Shown here: positions 7,226 to 15,685 of the stretch, one piece after another
Layout: the number at the start of each line of letters is the position of its first letter
Position numbering within the stretch: position 1 is the first letter of the stretch
Assembly (NCBI RefSeq): GCF_009712475.1
Contig: NZ_VCJO01000012.1
Coordinates: 3,733-67,732 of the forward strand
From: Micromonospora sp. CP22
GTDB lineage: Bacteria; Actinomycetota; Actinomycetes; Mycobacteriales; Micromonosporaceae
DNA: 64,000 bases
Direction: 5' to 3'
Notes under the pieces: generated by a model
What the model saw: only the letters and a program-made list of their open reading frames with translations
Databases searched by the model: none
Told to the model about the DNA's origin: nothing
Program-made: the position numbers and the translations under genes

Positions 7226-7341
7226 GATGTTACGCAAGGTACATGATGGAGTGGCGGCACACCATCCTCGATCAGTACGGCGGCACCTGGCTTCCCGGCA
7301 AGAGTCAGGTAGACCGAAGTCGCTTGCGAGTGCTTCGGCAT
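7219..7341 (-). CDS. Possible 40-residue leader protein coupled to the nuclease gene
   Basis: A short frame MPKHSQATSVYLTLAGKP... ending in TGA inside the nuclease start region (ATGGTGA, 7-bp overlap). AGGGA lies five bases before its ATG, while the nuclease start has no ribosome site, so coupling is plausible. The peptide is unknown, without signal peptide or clear motif. It could instead be chance coding; no homologue is known to me. Confidence 0.3.
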   Translation of the reverse strand: MPKHSQATSVYLTLAGKPGAAVLIEDGVPPLHHVPCVTSW

Positions 7342-7876
7342 GAGATCCCTGGCTCTATTGCGAGCCCTCAGAGCTGCCGAATAACTCTTTTCTTGATCAA
7401 GGCACCGCGCTCCGCGCGGTGCGGGGCGGCAAGCCCGGCCGGCGGCAAGCCGCCCCGGACGCCTACGGCGCCGGGGCGGTGAGCCACCGACAGCCGCCGG
7501 GACACCGCCCCACCACACCCAGGGAACCAGCCCCAGCGAGGCCGTGACGGAAGCCGGCGGGTCGGCCTGGTCGAGTGGTCGGGGCTTCCGCCTGCCGCGC
7601 CAGTCCAACCCCAGGACTGGCTTGCCACCGGGTCACCAAGGCGCGGCACCAGCTCCACCGCCAGGACGTGCCCGACCCCTCCCACGGCCGCCGGCCCCGA
7701 CCCAGAGCCCCGAGCACCGACCCCGGAAAGGCCTCCACGACGGCGCAGGCCCTCCGGCCCAGAGCAAGACCAACTGAGCCCACGCTCAGGGCGTCTCCAG
7801 GGCGTCAGGGCGTCCTCAGGGCGTCAAACGTCGGCCAAAGTTGACCAACAATGGCCATCGGCACCCGAACATAGAA
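7342..7876. other. Gene-free stretch with small repeats between cassette and rnpB
   Basis: No convincing gene is seen. The GC content rises sharply from about 7400. The stretch holds a perfect hairpin GCACCGCGC-tcc-GCGCGGTGC (7402-7422), a second hairpin with arms CCGCCCCGG/CCGGGGCGG (7450-7479), and four copies of AGGGCGTC beginning at 7788, 7799, 7807 and 7818. The frames crossing it are arginine- and proline-rich and look like non-coding GC-rich noise. Confidence 0.6.
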
Positions 7877-7910
7877 CCAGCTCAGAGCCTTGATCCAAGC
7901 CCTGAGCTGG
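7877..7910 (-). terminator. rnpB transcription terminator hairpin
   Basis: Near-palindrome just downstream of the RNase P RNA 3' end. Outer arms CCAGCTCAG/CTGAGCTGG pair perfectly over 9 bp, with an inner imperfect stem, followed on the minus strand by a T-rich TTCTATGTT. Confidence 0.75.
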
Positions 7911-7913
7911 TGG

Positions 7914-8337
<424 letters not shown>

Positions 8338-8417
8338 GTACCCATCCTAACGACACCGGGTCGCCGCCTATGCCGCCCACCGCTGGCCCGGACCAGGACG
8401 GCGGCTCGCCGGTACAA

Positions 8418-8492
8418 GGAGGCAGCAATAACCCTGAAGTTGCTGCCTCCGGCGGACCGCGACACCGCAACAACCCTGAAGTTGCTGCCTCA
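8418..8492. repeat. Dispersed double-hairpin repeat, copy 1
   Basis: Hairpin GGAGGCAGCAA-N11-TTGCTGCCTCC (8418-8450, perfect 11-bp arms) followed about 17 bp later by a half unit GCAAC-AACCCTGAA-GTTGC that repeats the loop and the right arm. A near-identical 75-bp copy with the same two-part layout lies at 27427-27501. It sits between the divergent rnpB and DinB-like genes, so here it is not a simple terminator. Confidence 0.85.
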
Positions 8493-8561
8493 GCCGGGCC
8501 GAGGGGCCGAGACGGGGGCCGCCGCACAGGGAGACGGGGTGCGGATACTGGCGGGGTGACG

Positions 8562-9110
8562 ATGCCGCCGTTTCCTGAGCCGACAGCGTCCGCCGACGGG
8601 CGGGCTGAGGTGTTTCTGCGCTACCTCGATTATTTTCGGGAGAGCATTCTGGCGAAGGTGGCCGGGTTGGCCGAGTCGGATCAGCAGGGTAGCCGGCTGC
8701 CGTCCGGGTGGTCTCCGCTGGAGTTGCTCAAGCACCTGCGTCACGTGGAGCTTCGCTGGATCGAGTGGGGGTTCCAGGGGCGTACCGTCGCGGATCCGTG
8801 GGGCGACTGGCGTGACGGCCGGTGGTACGTCGCGCCGGAGGAGAGTCTCGCGGAGTTGACCACGGCGCTGCGCGCTCAGGGCGCGCACACCCGGGCGGTT
8901 GTCGAGGGCACCGACCTGGCCACGGTCGGTGCGCCGGGGCCACGGTGGGACGGTGCCGATCCGGCGTCGTTGGAGCGGGTGTTGTTCCACCTGGTGCAGG
9001 AGTATGCCCGGCACCTCGGGCACCTCGACATCGTGGCTGAACTGGCTGGTGGACCGGTCGGGAATAGGTCGGCCAGGGGGCGGGCAACGGGCCGCGCTCC
9101 GGACGGCTAG
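8562..9110 (+). CDS. DinB-fold / mycothiol-transferase-like protein (DUF664)
   Basis: A 182-residue protein with the DinB-like four-helix pattern: an opening EVFLRYLDYFRESILAKVAGL, the central SPLELLKHLRHVELRW with a metal-ligand His, and a late HLVQEYARHLGHLDIVAEL carrying two more His. The three-His arrangement is typical of DinB/DUF664 metalloenzymes, some of which use mycothiol in actinobacteria to detoxify electrophiles; the substrate here is unknown. The start is ATG at 8562; a GTG two codons upstream is equally possible. The frame continues far upstream through rnpB, but that part is not coding. It is followed 10 bp later by the TSUP transporter gene, with which it may be co-transcribed. 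Confidence 0.85.
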   Translation: MPPFPEPTASADGRAEVFLRYLDYFRESILAKVAGLAESDQQGSRLPSGWSPLELLKHLRHVELRWIEWGFQGRTVADPWGDWRDGRWYVAPEESLAELTTALRAQGAHTRAVVEGTDLATVGAPGPRWDGADPASLERVLFHLVQEYARHLGHLDIVAELAGGPVGNRSARGRATGRAPDG

Positions 9111-9120
9111 CCTGCGGATC

Positions 9121-9882
9121 ATGGATTTCGCCGATGCGGCGTTACTGCTCGCCGCCGGCCTCGCCGCGGGTACGGTCAACGCGGTGGCCGGTGGTGGTTC
9201 GCTGATCACGTTTCCGGCGTTGCTCGCGATCGGGTTGCCTCCGGTGCCGGCGAACGTCACCAACTCGTTGTCGGTCGCTCCCGGGTATCTGGCCGCCGTG
9301 GCGGGCAGTCGGGTGGATCTGCCCCGCTCGCGGCTGCTGGCCGCGCTGGTGCCCACCACGATGGTCGGCGCGTTGGCCGGTGCCGGGCTGCTGCTGGTCA
9401 CTCCCGCTCGGGCGTTCGAGTTGGTCGTACCGTTCCTGGTGTTGGGGGCGACGGCGCTGCTGGCGTTCCAGGATCCGCTGCGCCGCCTGGTCGGCCACCC
9501 ACGTGATCTGACGCCGCGCCGCCGGGCCGTGACGGTGCAGGTGGTGGTGGCGCTGGCGGCCGTGTACGGCGGCTATTTCGGTGCCGCTGTCGGGGTGATG
9601 CTGGTCGCGGGTCTGGCGCTGGTGCTGGACGCGACGCTGGCCCGGGTGAGTGCGATCAAGAACCTGCTCTCCGCCGTGATCGGTCTGACCACGGTGGTCG
9701 TCTTCACCCTCGCCGGCCCGGTGAACTGGGCCGGTGTCGCGGTGGTCGCCCCGGCCACGCTGGTCGGCGGGTATGTCGGTGCCCGCGTGGTCCGCCGGCT
9801 CCCCTCGGCGGTGCTGAAGGCGATCATCGTCAGCTTCGGCACCGTCATCGGTTTCTACCTGCTCTGGCGCGCCCTCACCTGA
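9121..9882 (+). CDS. TSUP (TauE/SafE) family membrane transporter
   Basis: A 253-residue integral membrane protein with about eight hydrophobic segments and the family hallmark near the N-terminus (AAGTVNAVAGGGSLITFPALL), repeated in weaker form in the second half (AVYGGYFGAAVGVMLVAGLAL). TSUP proteins export or import sulfur-containing or organic anions such as sulfite, sulfoacetate or taurine; the substrate cannot be read here. The start ATG lies 10 bp after the DinB-like gene stop. It converges on rnhC with a 9-bp gap. Confidence 0.88.
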   Translation: MDFADAALLLAAGLAAGTVNAVAGGGSLITFPALLAIGLPPVPANVTNSLSVAPGYLAAVAGSRVDLPRSRLLAALVPTTMVGALAGAGLLLVTPARAFELVVPFLVLGATALLAFQDPLRRLVGHPRDLTPRRRAVTVQVVVALAAVYGGYFGAAVGVMLVAGLALVLDATLARVSAIKNLLSAVIGLTTVVVFTLAGPVNWAGVAVVAPATLVGGYVGARVVRRLPSAVLKAIIVSFGTVIGFYLLWRALT

Positions 9883-9891
9883 CCGTGCCGG

Positions 9892-11100
9892 TCAGAGTGC
9901 GGCGAGGTGGGCGGTCTCGTTGACCGAACGCACGGCGACGCCGCCGTCGGGCCAGCGGTCCAGCACCGAGACGCCCGCCGCGTCGAGGTAGAGGCGGTGC
10001 AGGAAGGCGTCGGGGGCGGCGAGCGCGTCGCGCAGCATCAGCTTGATCGGCGAGACGTGCGAGACCACCACGACGGTCTGACCGGGGTACGCGTCGAGCA
10101 GTCGCCGGACCACCCGGGCGCACCGTTCGGCGACCGCCTGGAAGGACTCGCCGTCCGGTGGGGCGATCCGGGTGGAGGCGAGCCAGGCGTCGAGTTCACC
10201 TGCCCAGTTTTCGCGTACCTCGGCGAAGGTGCGTCCCTCCCAGACGCCGAAGTCGCATTCGATGAGTTCGTCGTCGCGGCGTACCGGCACACCGCCGATG
10301 GCGGCGGCGATCGCCTCGGCGGTCGCCGTGCAGCGGGTCAGCGGTGAGCTGACCACGGCCGCGGTGTCCGGGGCGAGCGCGGCCACCCGCGCGGCGGTGG
10401 CTCGCACCTGGGCCTGGCCCTTGTCGCTGAGGGGGATGTCACCGCGACCGGAGTAGCGGCCCTGCTCGGTGTATTCGGTCTCGCCGTGCCGGACCAGGAT
10501 GAGCCGGGTGGCGGTGAAGCTGGGTCGCGGTTCCCAGGAGACCGGCGCGCTGGTCAGGTCCGCGCCGGGTGACTCGGCCCGGGCGGCGATCTCGGCGGCA
10601 CCGCCGCCAGCCGGTTGTGGGCCGCCGAGGTGGCGGGGCGGCTCGACCATGCGGGGCGGTTCGACGGTGGGCGTGGTGACGCTCGACGCGGCTGCGGCGT
10701 CCATGGCGGCGTTGGCGAGGGCGTCGGCGTGGGTGTTGCGGTCGCGGGGGATCCAGTTGAAGCGTACGGCGGCGAACCTGCCGACCAGTTGGGCGGCCTC
10801 GGCGGCGAGTGGGCGCAGTCCGGGGTGCTTGATCTGCCATCGGCCGCTCATCTGCTCGACGACCAGTTTGGAGTCCATCCGGACCTCGACCTCGTCGGCG
10901 CCGAGTTCGGCGGCGGCGGCCAGACCGGCGATCAGTCCCCGGTACTCGGCGACGTTGTTGGTGGCGGTGCCGATCGCCTCGCTCCGCTCGGCCAGCACCT
11001 CGCCGGTTGACGGGTCGCGGAGCACCGCGCCGTACCCGGCTGGCCCGGGGTTGCCCCGGGAGCCACCGTCGGCCTCGACGAGGACCGTACGCGTCGCCAC
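9892..11100 (-). CDS. rnhC: Bifunctional RNase HI / acid phosphatase
   Basis: A 402-residue fusion. Residues 1-135 are RNase HI with its acidic catalytic set visible (D11 in VEADGGSRGNPGP, E52 in NNVAEYRG, D76 in VRMDSK, D126 in NTHADALAN), which cuts the RNA strand of RNA-DNA hybrids. A proline-rich linker of about 65 residues leads to a histidine-phosphatase domain with LVRHGETEY (phosphorylated His205). The domain order matches the mycobacterial RnhC (Rv2228c) enzyme, whose phosphatase half resembles CobC. It starts with GTG, 3 bp after the zinc-ribbon gene, as last gene of the Nif3/zinc-ribbon/RNase H operon, a conserved actinobacterial order. Confidence 0.93.
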   Translation of the reverse strand: MATRTVLVEADGGSRGNPGPAGYGAVLRDPSTGEVLAERSEAIGTATNNVAEYRGLIAGLAAAAELGADEVEVRMDSKLVVEQMSGRWQIKHPGLRPLAAEAAQLVGRFAAVRFNWIPRDRNTHADALANAAMDAAAASSVTTPTVEPPRMVEPPRHLGGPQPAGGGAAEIAARAESPGADLTSAPVSWEPRPSFTATRLILVRHGETEYTEQGRYSGRGDIPLSDKGQAQVRATAARVAALAPDTAAVVSSPLTRCTATAEAIAAAIGGVPVRRDDELIECDFGVWEGRTFAEVRENWAGELDAWLASTRIAPPDGESFQAVAERCARVVRRLLDAYPGQTVVVVSHVSPIKLMLRDALAAPDAFLHRLYLDAAGVSVLDRWPDGGVAVRSVNETAHLAAL

Positions 11101-11103
11101 CGG

Positions 11104-11841
11104 CTACAGCCCGGACTCGTTGGTGCGGACCATGATCCGGCGACATTCCTCGCAGCGGACGACGTCGTCGGGGTCGGCTTTGCGGATCCGGGCCAGGTCG
11201 GCGCCGGAGAGTTCCAACCGGCATCCACCGCAGCGGCCGGCGGTCAGCAGTGCCGCGCCGAGCCCGGTGTCGGTGCGGATCCGCTCGTAGAGCTGCACCA
11301 GGTCGCCGGGCAGGTCGTTGACGAGGGGTTGCCGGGCGGAGCGTTTGAACTCCTCCTCGCGGGCGATCTCGGCGAGGCTGTCGTCGCGCCGCTGCTCGGT
11401 GGTGGCGCGCCGTTCCCGCACCTCGGTGAGGCGCTGTTCCACCCCGTCCAGCACCGACTGGGCGGTTTCCCGCTGTTCCATCAGCTCCAGTTCGGCGTCC
11501 TCGAGGTCGCTCTGCCGCCGGTTGAGGGAGGCCAGTTCGTGTTGTAGCGCTTCCAGTTCGCGGGCCGGGCCGCTGCCGGCGGCCAGCCGGTCCTCGTTCC
11601 TGGTCTTGCGGGCGCGGACCTGCTCGACGTCCTTCTCCAGCCGGGCGATGTCCCGGTCCAGGTCGTCGACCGCCACCTGGGCGCGGACCCGCTCGTCTTC
11701 CAGGGCGGACAGTTCCCGGGCGAGGGCCTCCAACTCGGCCAGCTCGGGCAGCGTCCGACGCCGGTGGGCGAGCTGGGCGAGGGCGGTGTCGATCGCCTGG
11801 AGATCGAGCAGGCGGCGCTGGACCTGGGGGTCAGCCTTCAC
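11104..11841 (-). CDS. Coiled-coil C4-type zinc-ribbon protein
   Basis: A 245-residue protein from a GTG start (VKADPQVQRRLL). Residues 5-170 are heptad-rich coiled coil (long runs of E/R/L with no Pro), and the C-terminus has two Cys pairs, CGGCRLEL and CEECRRIM, forming the C4 zinc ribbon of the zf-RING_7 / DUF164 family (Rv2229c type). Family members have been linked to mRNA or ribosome-related roles but the exact function is unsettled. It overlaps the upstream Nif3-like gene by 11 bp and is followed by rnhC after 3 bp, so the three are one operon. The long upstream extension of this frame overlaps the Nif3 gene and was rejected. Confidence 0.9.
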   Translation of the reverse strand: MKADPQVQRRLLDLQAIDTALAQLAHRRRTLPELAELEALARELSALEDERVRAQVAVDDLDRDIARLEKDVEQVRARKTRNEDRLAAGSGPARELEALQHELASLNRRQSDLEDAELELMEQRETAQSVLDGVEQRLTEVRERRATTEQRRDDSLAEIAREEEFKRSARQPLVNDLPGDLVQLYERIRTDTGLGAALLTAGRCGGCRLELSGADLARIRKADPDDVVRCEECRRIMVRTNESGL

Positions 11842-12733
11842 GGTCGGGCTCCTTGTCGTCCGCTGCGGGTTCGACCGGCGCGGGTTCGTCGGGTTGCGGT
11901 GCGGCGGCGTGCACGGTCCACGGATCGGTGTCCAGGTCGGACACCAGGGTCTCGACGCCGGGCGCGGCTGACAACAGTGCCGCGAGGTCGTCCAGCCACG
12001 GCCGTTCGGTGGCCCAGTGGGTGGCGTCGAGCAGCGCTGGTCCCCCGTTGGCGAGGTGTTCGCCGGCCGGATGGTGGCGCAGGTCCGCGGTGAGGTAGGC
12101 GTCCACCCCGGCCGCGGTCGCGTCGGCCAGGAATCCGTCTCCGGCGCCACCGCAGACTGCCAGGGTACGCACCATCCGGTCCGGGTCGCCTGCGGCGCGT
12201 ACTCCGGCGGCGGTGGCCGGTAGCACGGCGGCGGCGCGGCGGGTCAGCTCGGCGAGGGTGAGTGGCTGCGGCAGTCGGCCGATCCGGCCGGCACCGCGTC
12301 CCTGCCCGGCGGCGGGGGTGCCGGGGCGGGCCGGTTGCAGCGGGCGTAGGTCGAGCAGGCCGAATCGGGCGGCGAGGGCGTCGGACACCCCTGGCACGGC
12401 CACGTCGGCGTTGGTGTGCGCGACGTACAGGGCGACATCGGCCTTGATCAGTTGGTGGACGATGCGGCCCTTGTAGGTCGTCGGCGCGACCGACGACACG
12501 CCGCGCAGCAGCAGCGGGTGATGGGCGATGATCATGTCGACGCCCGCGTCGAGCGCCTCCGCGACCGTCTCGGGCACCGCGTCCACCACGCAGAGGATCC
12601 GGCGTACGGGGGCGGACGGCTCACCGAGCACCAGGCCCACCCGGTCCCACTCCTCGGCCCAGACCGGTGGGTAGTGCCGCGCCACCTCGGCCACCACGTC
12701 GGCGACGGTCGGTACGGCTGCGGTTGTGCTCAC
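11831..12733 (-). CDS. Nif3-like dinuclear metal centre protein
   Basis: A 300-residue member of the NIF3/DUF34 family, often called GTP cyclohydrolase I type 2 homologue. Metal-ligand motifs are visible: MIIAHHPLLLRG (two His of the first site), YVAHTNADVA, and near the C-terminus LLDATHWATERP with the last His/Glu. A shorter middle domain (PLTLAELTRRAAAVLPATAAGVRA) follows a loop rich in Pro and Gly. The family is near-universal, and a metal-binding or coenzyme-related role is suspected, but no reaction is firmly established. It starts with GTG and is first gene of the operon with the zinc-ribbon and rnhC genes. Confidence 0.9.
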   Translation of the reverse strand: MSTTAAVPTVADVVAEVARHYPPVWAEEWDRVGLVLGEPSAPVRRILCVVDAVPETVAEALDAGVDMIIAHHPLLLRGVSSVAPTTYKGRIVHQLIKADVALYVAHTNADVAVPGVSDALAARFGLLDLRPLQPARPGTPAAGQGRGAGRIGRLPQPLTLAELTRRAAAVLPATAAGVRAAGDPDRMVRTLAVCGGAGDGFLADATAAGVDAYLTADLRHHPAGEHLANGGPALLDATHWATERPWLDDLAALLSAAPGVETLVSDLDTDPWTVHAAAPQPDEPAPVEPAADDKEPDREG

Positions 12734-12830
12734 GGCCGGTGAGCTTACCGGCGTCAGCGGGTGTACCGGACGTCACCCGGTCAGCCGGTGCCCTCGGTTC
12801 GGCGCGTACGCACCGGGGTCGACACGGCGG

Positions 12831-12862
12831 ACCCGGCCACGGGCGGGTGCCCGTGGCCGGGT
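12831..12862 (-). terminator. Terminator hairpin of XRE-flavoprotein operon
   Basis: Perfect 14-bp arms ACCCGGCCACGGGC/GCCCGTGGCCGGGT with a 4-base loop, 84 bp downstream of the flavoprotein stop and before the Nif3 gene. No U-tract, as is usual in high-GC actinobacteria. Confidence 0.7.
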
Positions 12863-12945
12863 CGTGGGTTATTCGGTGGGTCGGGAACTGCGTTATCGGG
12901 CGGGGCCAGGGCCGGACCGGTGGTCGTCGGCGCTGGGACCGCCGC

Positions 12946-13518
12946 TCAGCCGGTCCGGCAGAGGCGGTCACGCACCGCGGTCAGGGGCAGCGCCCACGGG
13001 AAGGCGTGCTGGTGCCGCTCCCCGGTTCCCGGGGGGTGCAGCGGGTAGACGTCGTCACCGAAGAGCACCCCCACTCCCCATTCGGAGAGCCGGGTGAGGC
13101 TCGCCCGGAAGGCGGGGTGGGCGGCCATCGCCGCGTTGGTGTACGGCACGGCCACCAGTGGTATTCCTCGGCCCTGCGCCTCCACCAGCAACCCCAGGGC
13201 GAGGGTGTCGGCGATACCGGCCACCCACTTGTTGACGGTGTTGACCGTGGCCGGGCACACGATCATGGCATCGGCGGTGGGCAGCACATCGGGGTCGCCG
13301 GGGTTCTTGTAGTGCGTGCGTACCGGGTGACCGGTCTGGCGGGCCAGTGCGGTGCGGTCGACGAACTTGGCGCCGTCGGGCGTGGTGATCACGCAGACGT
13401 CCCAGCCGTCCTGTTGGGCCAGCTCGACGAGCCGGCCCACGTCTCGGGCCAGTGGCGAACCACAGGCGATGATGTAGAGCACCTCGTGGTGCCCGTCGTG
13501 GCGATGCGAACCGGTCAT
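12946..13518 (-). CDS. HFCD-type flavoprotein
   Basis: A 190-residue protein of the homo-oligomeric flavin-containing Cys decarboxylase fold (as in PPC decarboxylase CoaC and EpiD). Visible features are the N-terminal strand/loop VLYIIACGSP, DVCVITTPDGAKF, and the flavin/active-site region DAMIVCPATVNTVNKWVAGIADTLALGL, typical of the family. It is too short and lacks the synthetase half to be CoaBC. In streptomycetes and relatives such flavoproteins follow XRE regulators of unknown role, exactly as here (13 bp after the regulator). FMN binding is likely; the substrate is unknown. Confidence 0.85.
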   Translation of the reverse strand: MTGSHRHDGHHEVLYIIACGSPLARDVGRLVELAQQDGWDVCVITTPDGAKFVDRTALARQTGHPVRTHYKNPGDPDVLPTADAMIVCPATVNTVNKWVAGIADTLALGLLVEAQGRGIPLVAVPYTNAAMAAHPAFRASLTRLSEWGVGVLFGDDVYPLHPPGTGERHQHAFPWALPLTAVRDRLCRTG

Positions 13519-13531
13519 GCCGGCTCCGAGG

Positions 13532-14761
13532 TCATACTCCTACTCCCATGTGCTCAGCCAACTCCGCGATCGGAGAAGGCGGCGCACCACGTGTGCGACG
13601 TAGGACGTCCGACATCACCTCGTGGGCGATCGGACGGCAGCGGATCTCCGATGGCGCCAGACGATCACCGCGCAGCAGCATCTCGCCGGCGTTGGCCACG
13701 TCACCGATCTGCGCGTAGCCCCGGGCCAGGTCGAGCAGGTGGTGCGCCCGGCGTTCGGGCAGCATCGCGTCGAACGGCGCGGTTTCGATCTTCTGGTGGT
13801 GCACCTCGACGGCCCGCCCGCCGTCGCCCAGTTCGACGGCGGCCGCCGCCCGGTGCAACGACACATTGGTCGGCCCGAACGACGTCCAGTAGTGGTTCTG
13901 GTCGCCGCCGAGTGCGCCAGCCGCCGCCTCGGCCTCGTCCAGCAGATCGTGCACGGTGGCGGTGTCACCGATGCGGGAGGCGGCCATCGCGCCCTGGAGC
14001 AGCAGCATCCCGTAGACGGAGAGGCGCTCGGGACGGCTGTCGTTGACGCTGCCCGGGGCGAGCTGGTTGGCGATCCGCACGTTCAGCTCCATCGCCGGCC
14101 GGGGCCGCCCCATCGCCACCAGGGCGTTGCAGACCCGGGTGGTGGCGACACCGGCGAGCAACTGGTCGTCGGCGCGTTGCGCGACGGCGATGGACCGGTC
14201 GGCGGCGAGCCAGGCGAGTTCGCACTCGCCCAGTTTGCGCAGCACCGAGGAGGCCAGCTGGTAGACCTGCCCGAGCAGGTGGGCGGCGCGCTGGGCCTGG
14301 TCGCCGCCGTACGCGGCATCGGCCGCCTGGGCGTCGCGCAGCAGCTTCGGCAGCGCCCGGATGAGCATCCCGTAGCGGCCGTACTGGTAGGTCAGCCAGG
14401 CGTGGGTGACCGCCTTGCTCATGTCGGACAGCGGTGGTGGACTCGGTGCGGCGTCGAAGTACGCGCTGATCGAGTCGTAGCGCTCCAGGGCGGCGCGGAT
14501 CTCCTCGACCTCGAACTGGTCGATGCAGTTGAGCGCGTCGGTACGCCGCTCCGGATCCCTGCCGAGCAGCAGCTGCACATCCATCTGGAGGATGTCGGCG
14601 ATCTCGTAGAGCACGGAGAACTTGTCCAGTCGCCGTACGCCCCGCTCGATCTTGTCGACCCAGCTCTTCGACTTGCCCAACCGGTCGGCGAAGACCTGCT
14701 GCGACATCTTCCGTCGGCCGCGCCAGTAGGCCACTCGCCGTCCAATGGGCAGTTCGTCCAT
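13532..14761 (-). CDS. XRE-family regulator with TPR-like C-terminal domain
   Basis: A 409-residue protein. Residues 1-70 are a lambda-repressor-like HTH (IGRRVAYWRGRRKMSQQVFADRLGKSKSWVDKIERG). The remaining 330 residues are alpha-helical repeats (for example ALLKLRDAQAAD-type helices and RRAHHLLDLARGYAQIGDVANAGEMLL), the architecture of streptomycete XRE-TPR regulators that often pair with small effector genes. A GGGGAG ribosome site precedes the ATG. It is co-transcribed with the flavoprotein gene and diverges from the primase-polymerase-like gene across about 250 bp, a conserved arrangement suggesting it regulates both. Confidence 0.88.
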   Translation of the reverse strand: MDELPIGRRVAYWRGRRKMSQQVFADRLGKSKSWVDKIERGVRRLDKFSVLYEIADILQMDVQLLLGRDPERRTDALNCIDQFEVEEIRAALERYDSISAYFDAAPSPPPLSDMSKAVTHAWLTYQYGRYGMLIRALPKLLRDAQAADAAYGGDQAQRAAHLLGQVYQLASSVLRKLGECELAWLAADRSIAVAQRADDQLLAGVATTRVCNALVAMGRPRPAMELNVRIANQLAPGSVNDSRPERLSVYGMLLLQGAMAASRIGDTATVHDLLDEAEAAAGALGGDQNHYWTSFGPTNVSLHRAAAAVELGDGGRAVEVHHQKIETAPFDAMLPERRAHHLLDLARGYAQIGDVANAGEMLLRGDRLAPSEIRCRPIAHEVMSDVLRRTRGAPPSPIAELAEHMGVGV

Positions 14762-15013
14762 CTCCCCAGTCCTCCCCTTGCTGGAGCCCTGGCCAGGGGG
14801 CCGGGGGCCGTAGCGTCGGCGCGGCGGTCCGTCTGTACTTCAGGTTTCCGCTGGTCGCACAGGCAGTGCGTCAGCTGTCTGGCCGAACCTCGTACTTTTC
14901 GTGCAAGTTGCAATCGGCCACTTTGTCAAAGCAAACGATGACGGGCTACGGCAGTGACGGGTCTCGACGTACGAGCTGACGCCGGTCGGGCGCGGCGGGA
15001 GGAGCTGGCACCA

Positions 15014-15685
15014 ATGTGGGGGAATGTGGCACCGCACGTGGCGCGTCTGTCGCCGTTGGAACGGGTACGCCTGCGCCGGGTCGCGGTGCGCTACGCCCTG
15101 CACGGCTGGGCGGTGACCCCGGGCGCCTGCCTGGCCCGCAGCCGCTTCGTCTGCGGCCGGGCCGGCTGTCCGACGGTCGGCTGTCATCCCGCCCTGGAGG
15201 ACTGGGAGCACGCCGCCAGCGTCGACCCGGCCCGGGTGGCCACCTGGTGGCGGTCCCGGCCGCACGGCGTACTGCTGCCCACCGGCCGTTCCTTCGACGT
15301 GCTGGAGATTCCCGCCCACCTGGGCCGGATGGTCCTGGACGCGGTGCGCGCCCACCCGGTCGGTCCGGGGGTACGCGGACCGGTGCTGGTCACCCCGACC
15401 GGGCGGTGGATGTTCCTGGTCCGCCCCGGTGACCCGTTGCGACCCGAGCTGGAGCACTGCTTCGACGTGGTCCTGCACGGTCGCGGATCGTGGATCCCGG
15501 CCCCACCGACCCGGCTGCCCGAGGGACAGGTCCGCTGGGCGGTCGCACCGGAGCAGGCCCGGTGGCAACTGCCGGACGCCTATCTCGTGCAGAACACGGT
15601 GGTCGAGGCGCTGCGGGCGACCGGGGTGACACTGACGTCGGCATTGGTCCCCGGCCATCTGCCGCTGCCCCGGCGAGGCCGCTGA
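15014..15685 (+). CDS. Stand-alone prim-pol (bifunctional DNA primase/polymerase N-terminal) domain protein
   Basis: A 223-residue protein resembling the N-terminal AEP domain of bifunctional primase-polymerases. After a helical start come ALHGWAVTPGA and paired cysteines (FVCGRAGCPTVGCHPA), then VATWWRSRPHGVLLPTGRSFDVLEIP. In active prim-pols the strand after the G-x-x-T-G loop carries a DxD; here the equivalent is FDVLEIP, so one acid is Glu and spacing is altered, and no helicase domain follows. It may bind nucleotides or DNA without priming. I chose the ATG at 15014 because GGGAGGAG lies 9 bases upstream; a GTG at 14954 would add 20 residues. Confidence 0.75.
   Translation: MWGNVAPHVARLSPLERVRLRRVAVRYALHGWAVTPGACLARSRFVCGRAGCPTVGCHPALEDWEHAASVDPARVATWWRSRPHGVLLPTGRSFDVLEIPAHLGRMVLDAVRAHPVGPGVRGPVLVTPTGRWMFLVRPGDPLRPELEHCFDVVLHGRGSWIPAPPTRLPEGQVRWAVAPEQARWQLPDAYLVQNTVVEALRATGVTLTSALVPGHLPLPRRGR

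Noticed and set aside
7788..7825. AGGGCGTC repeats as a CRISPR array
   Set aside because: Units are only 8 bp, unevenly spaced by 0 to 3 bp, and there are no spacers or cas genes.
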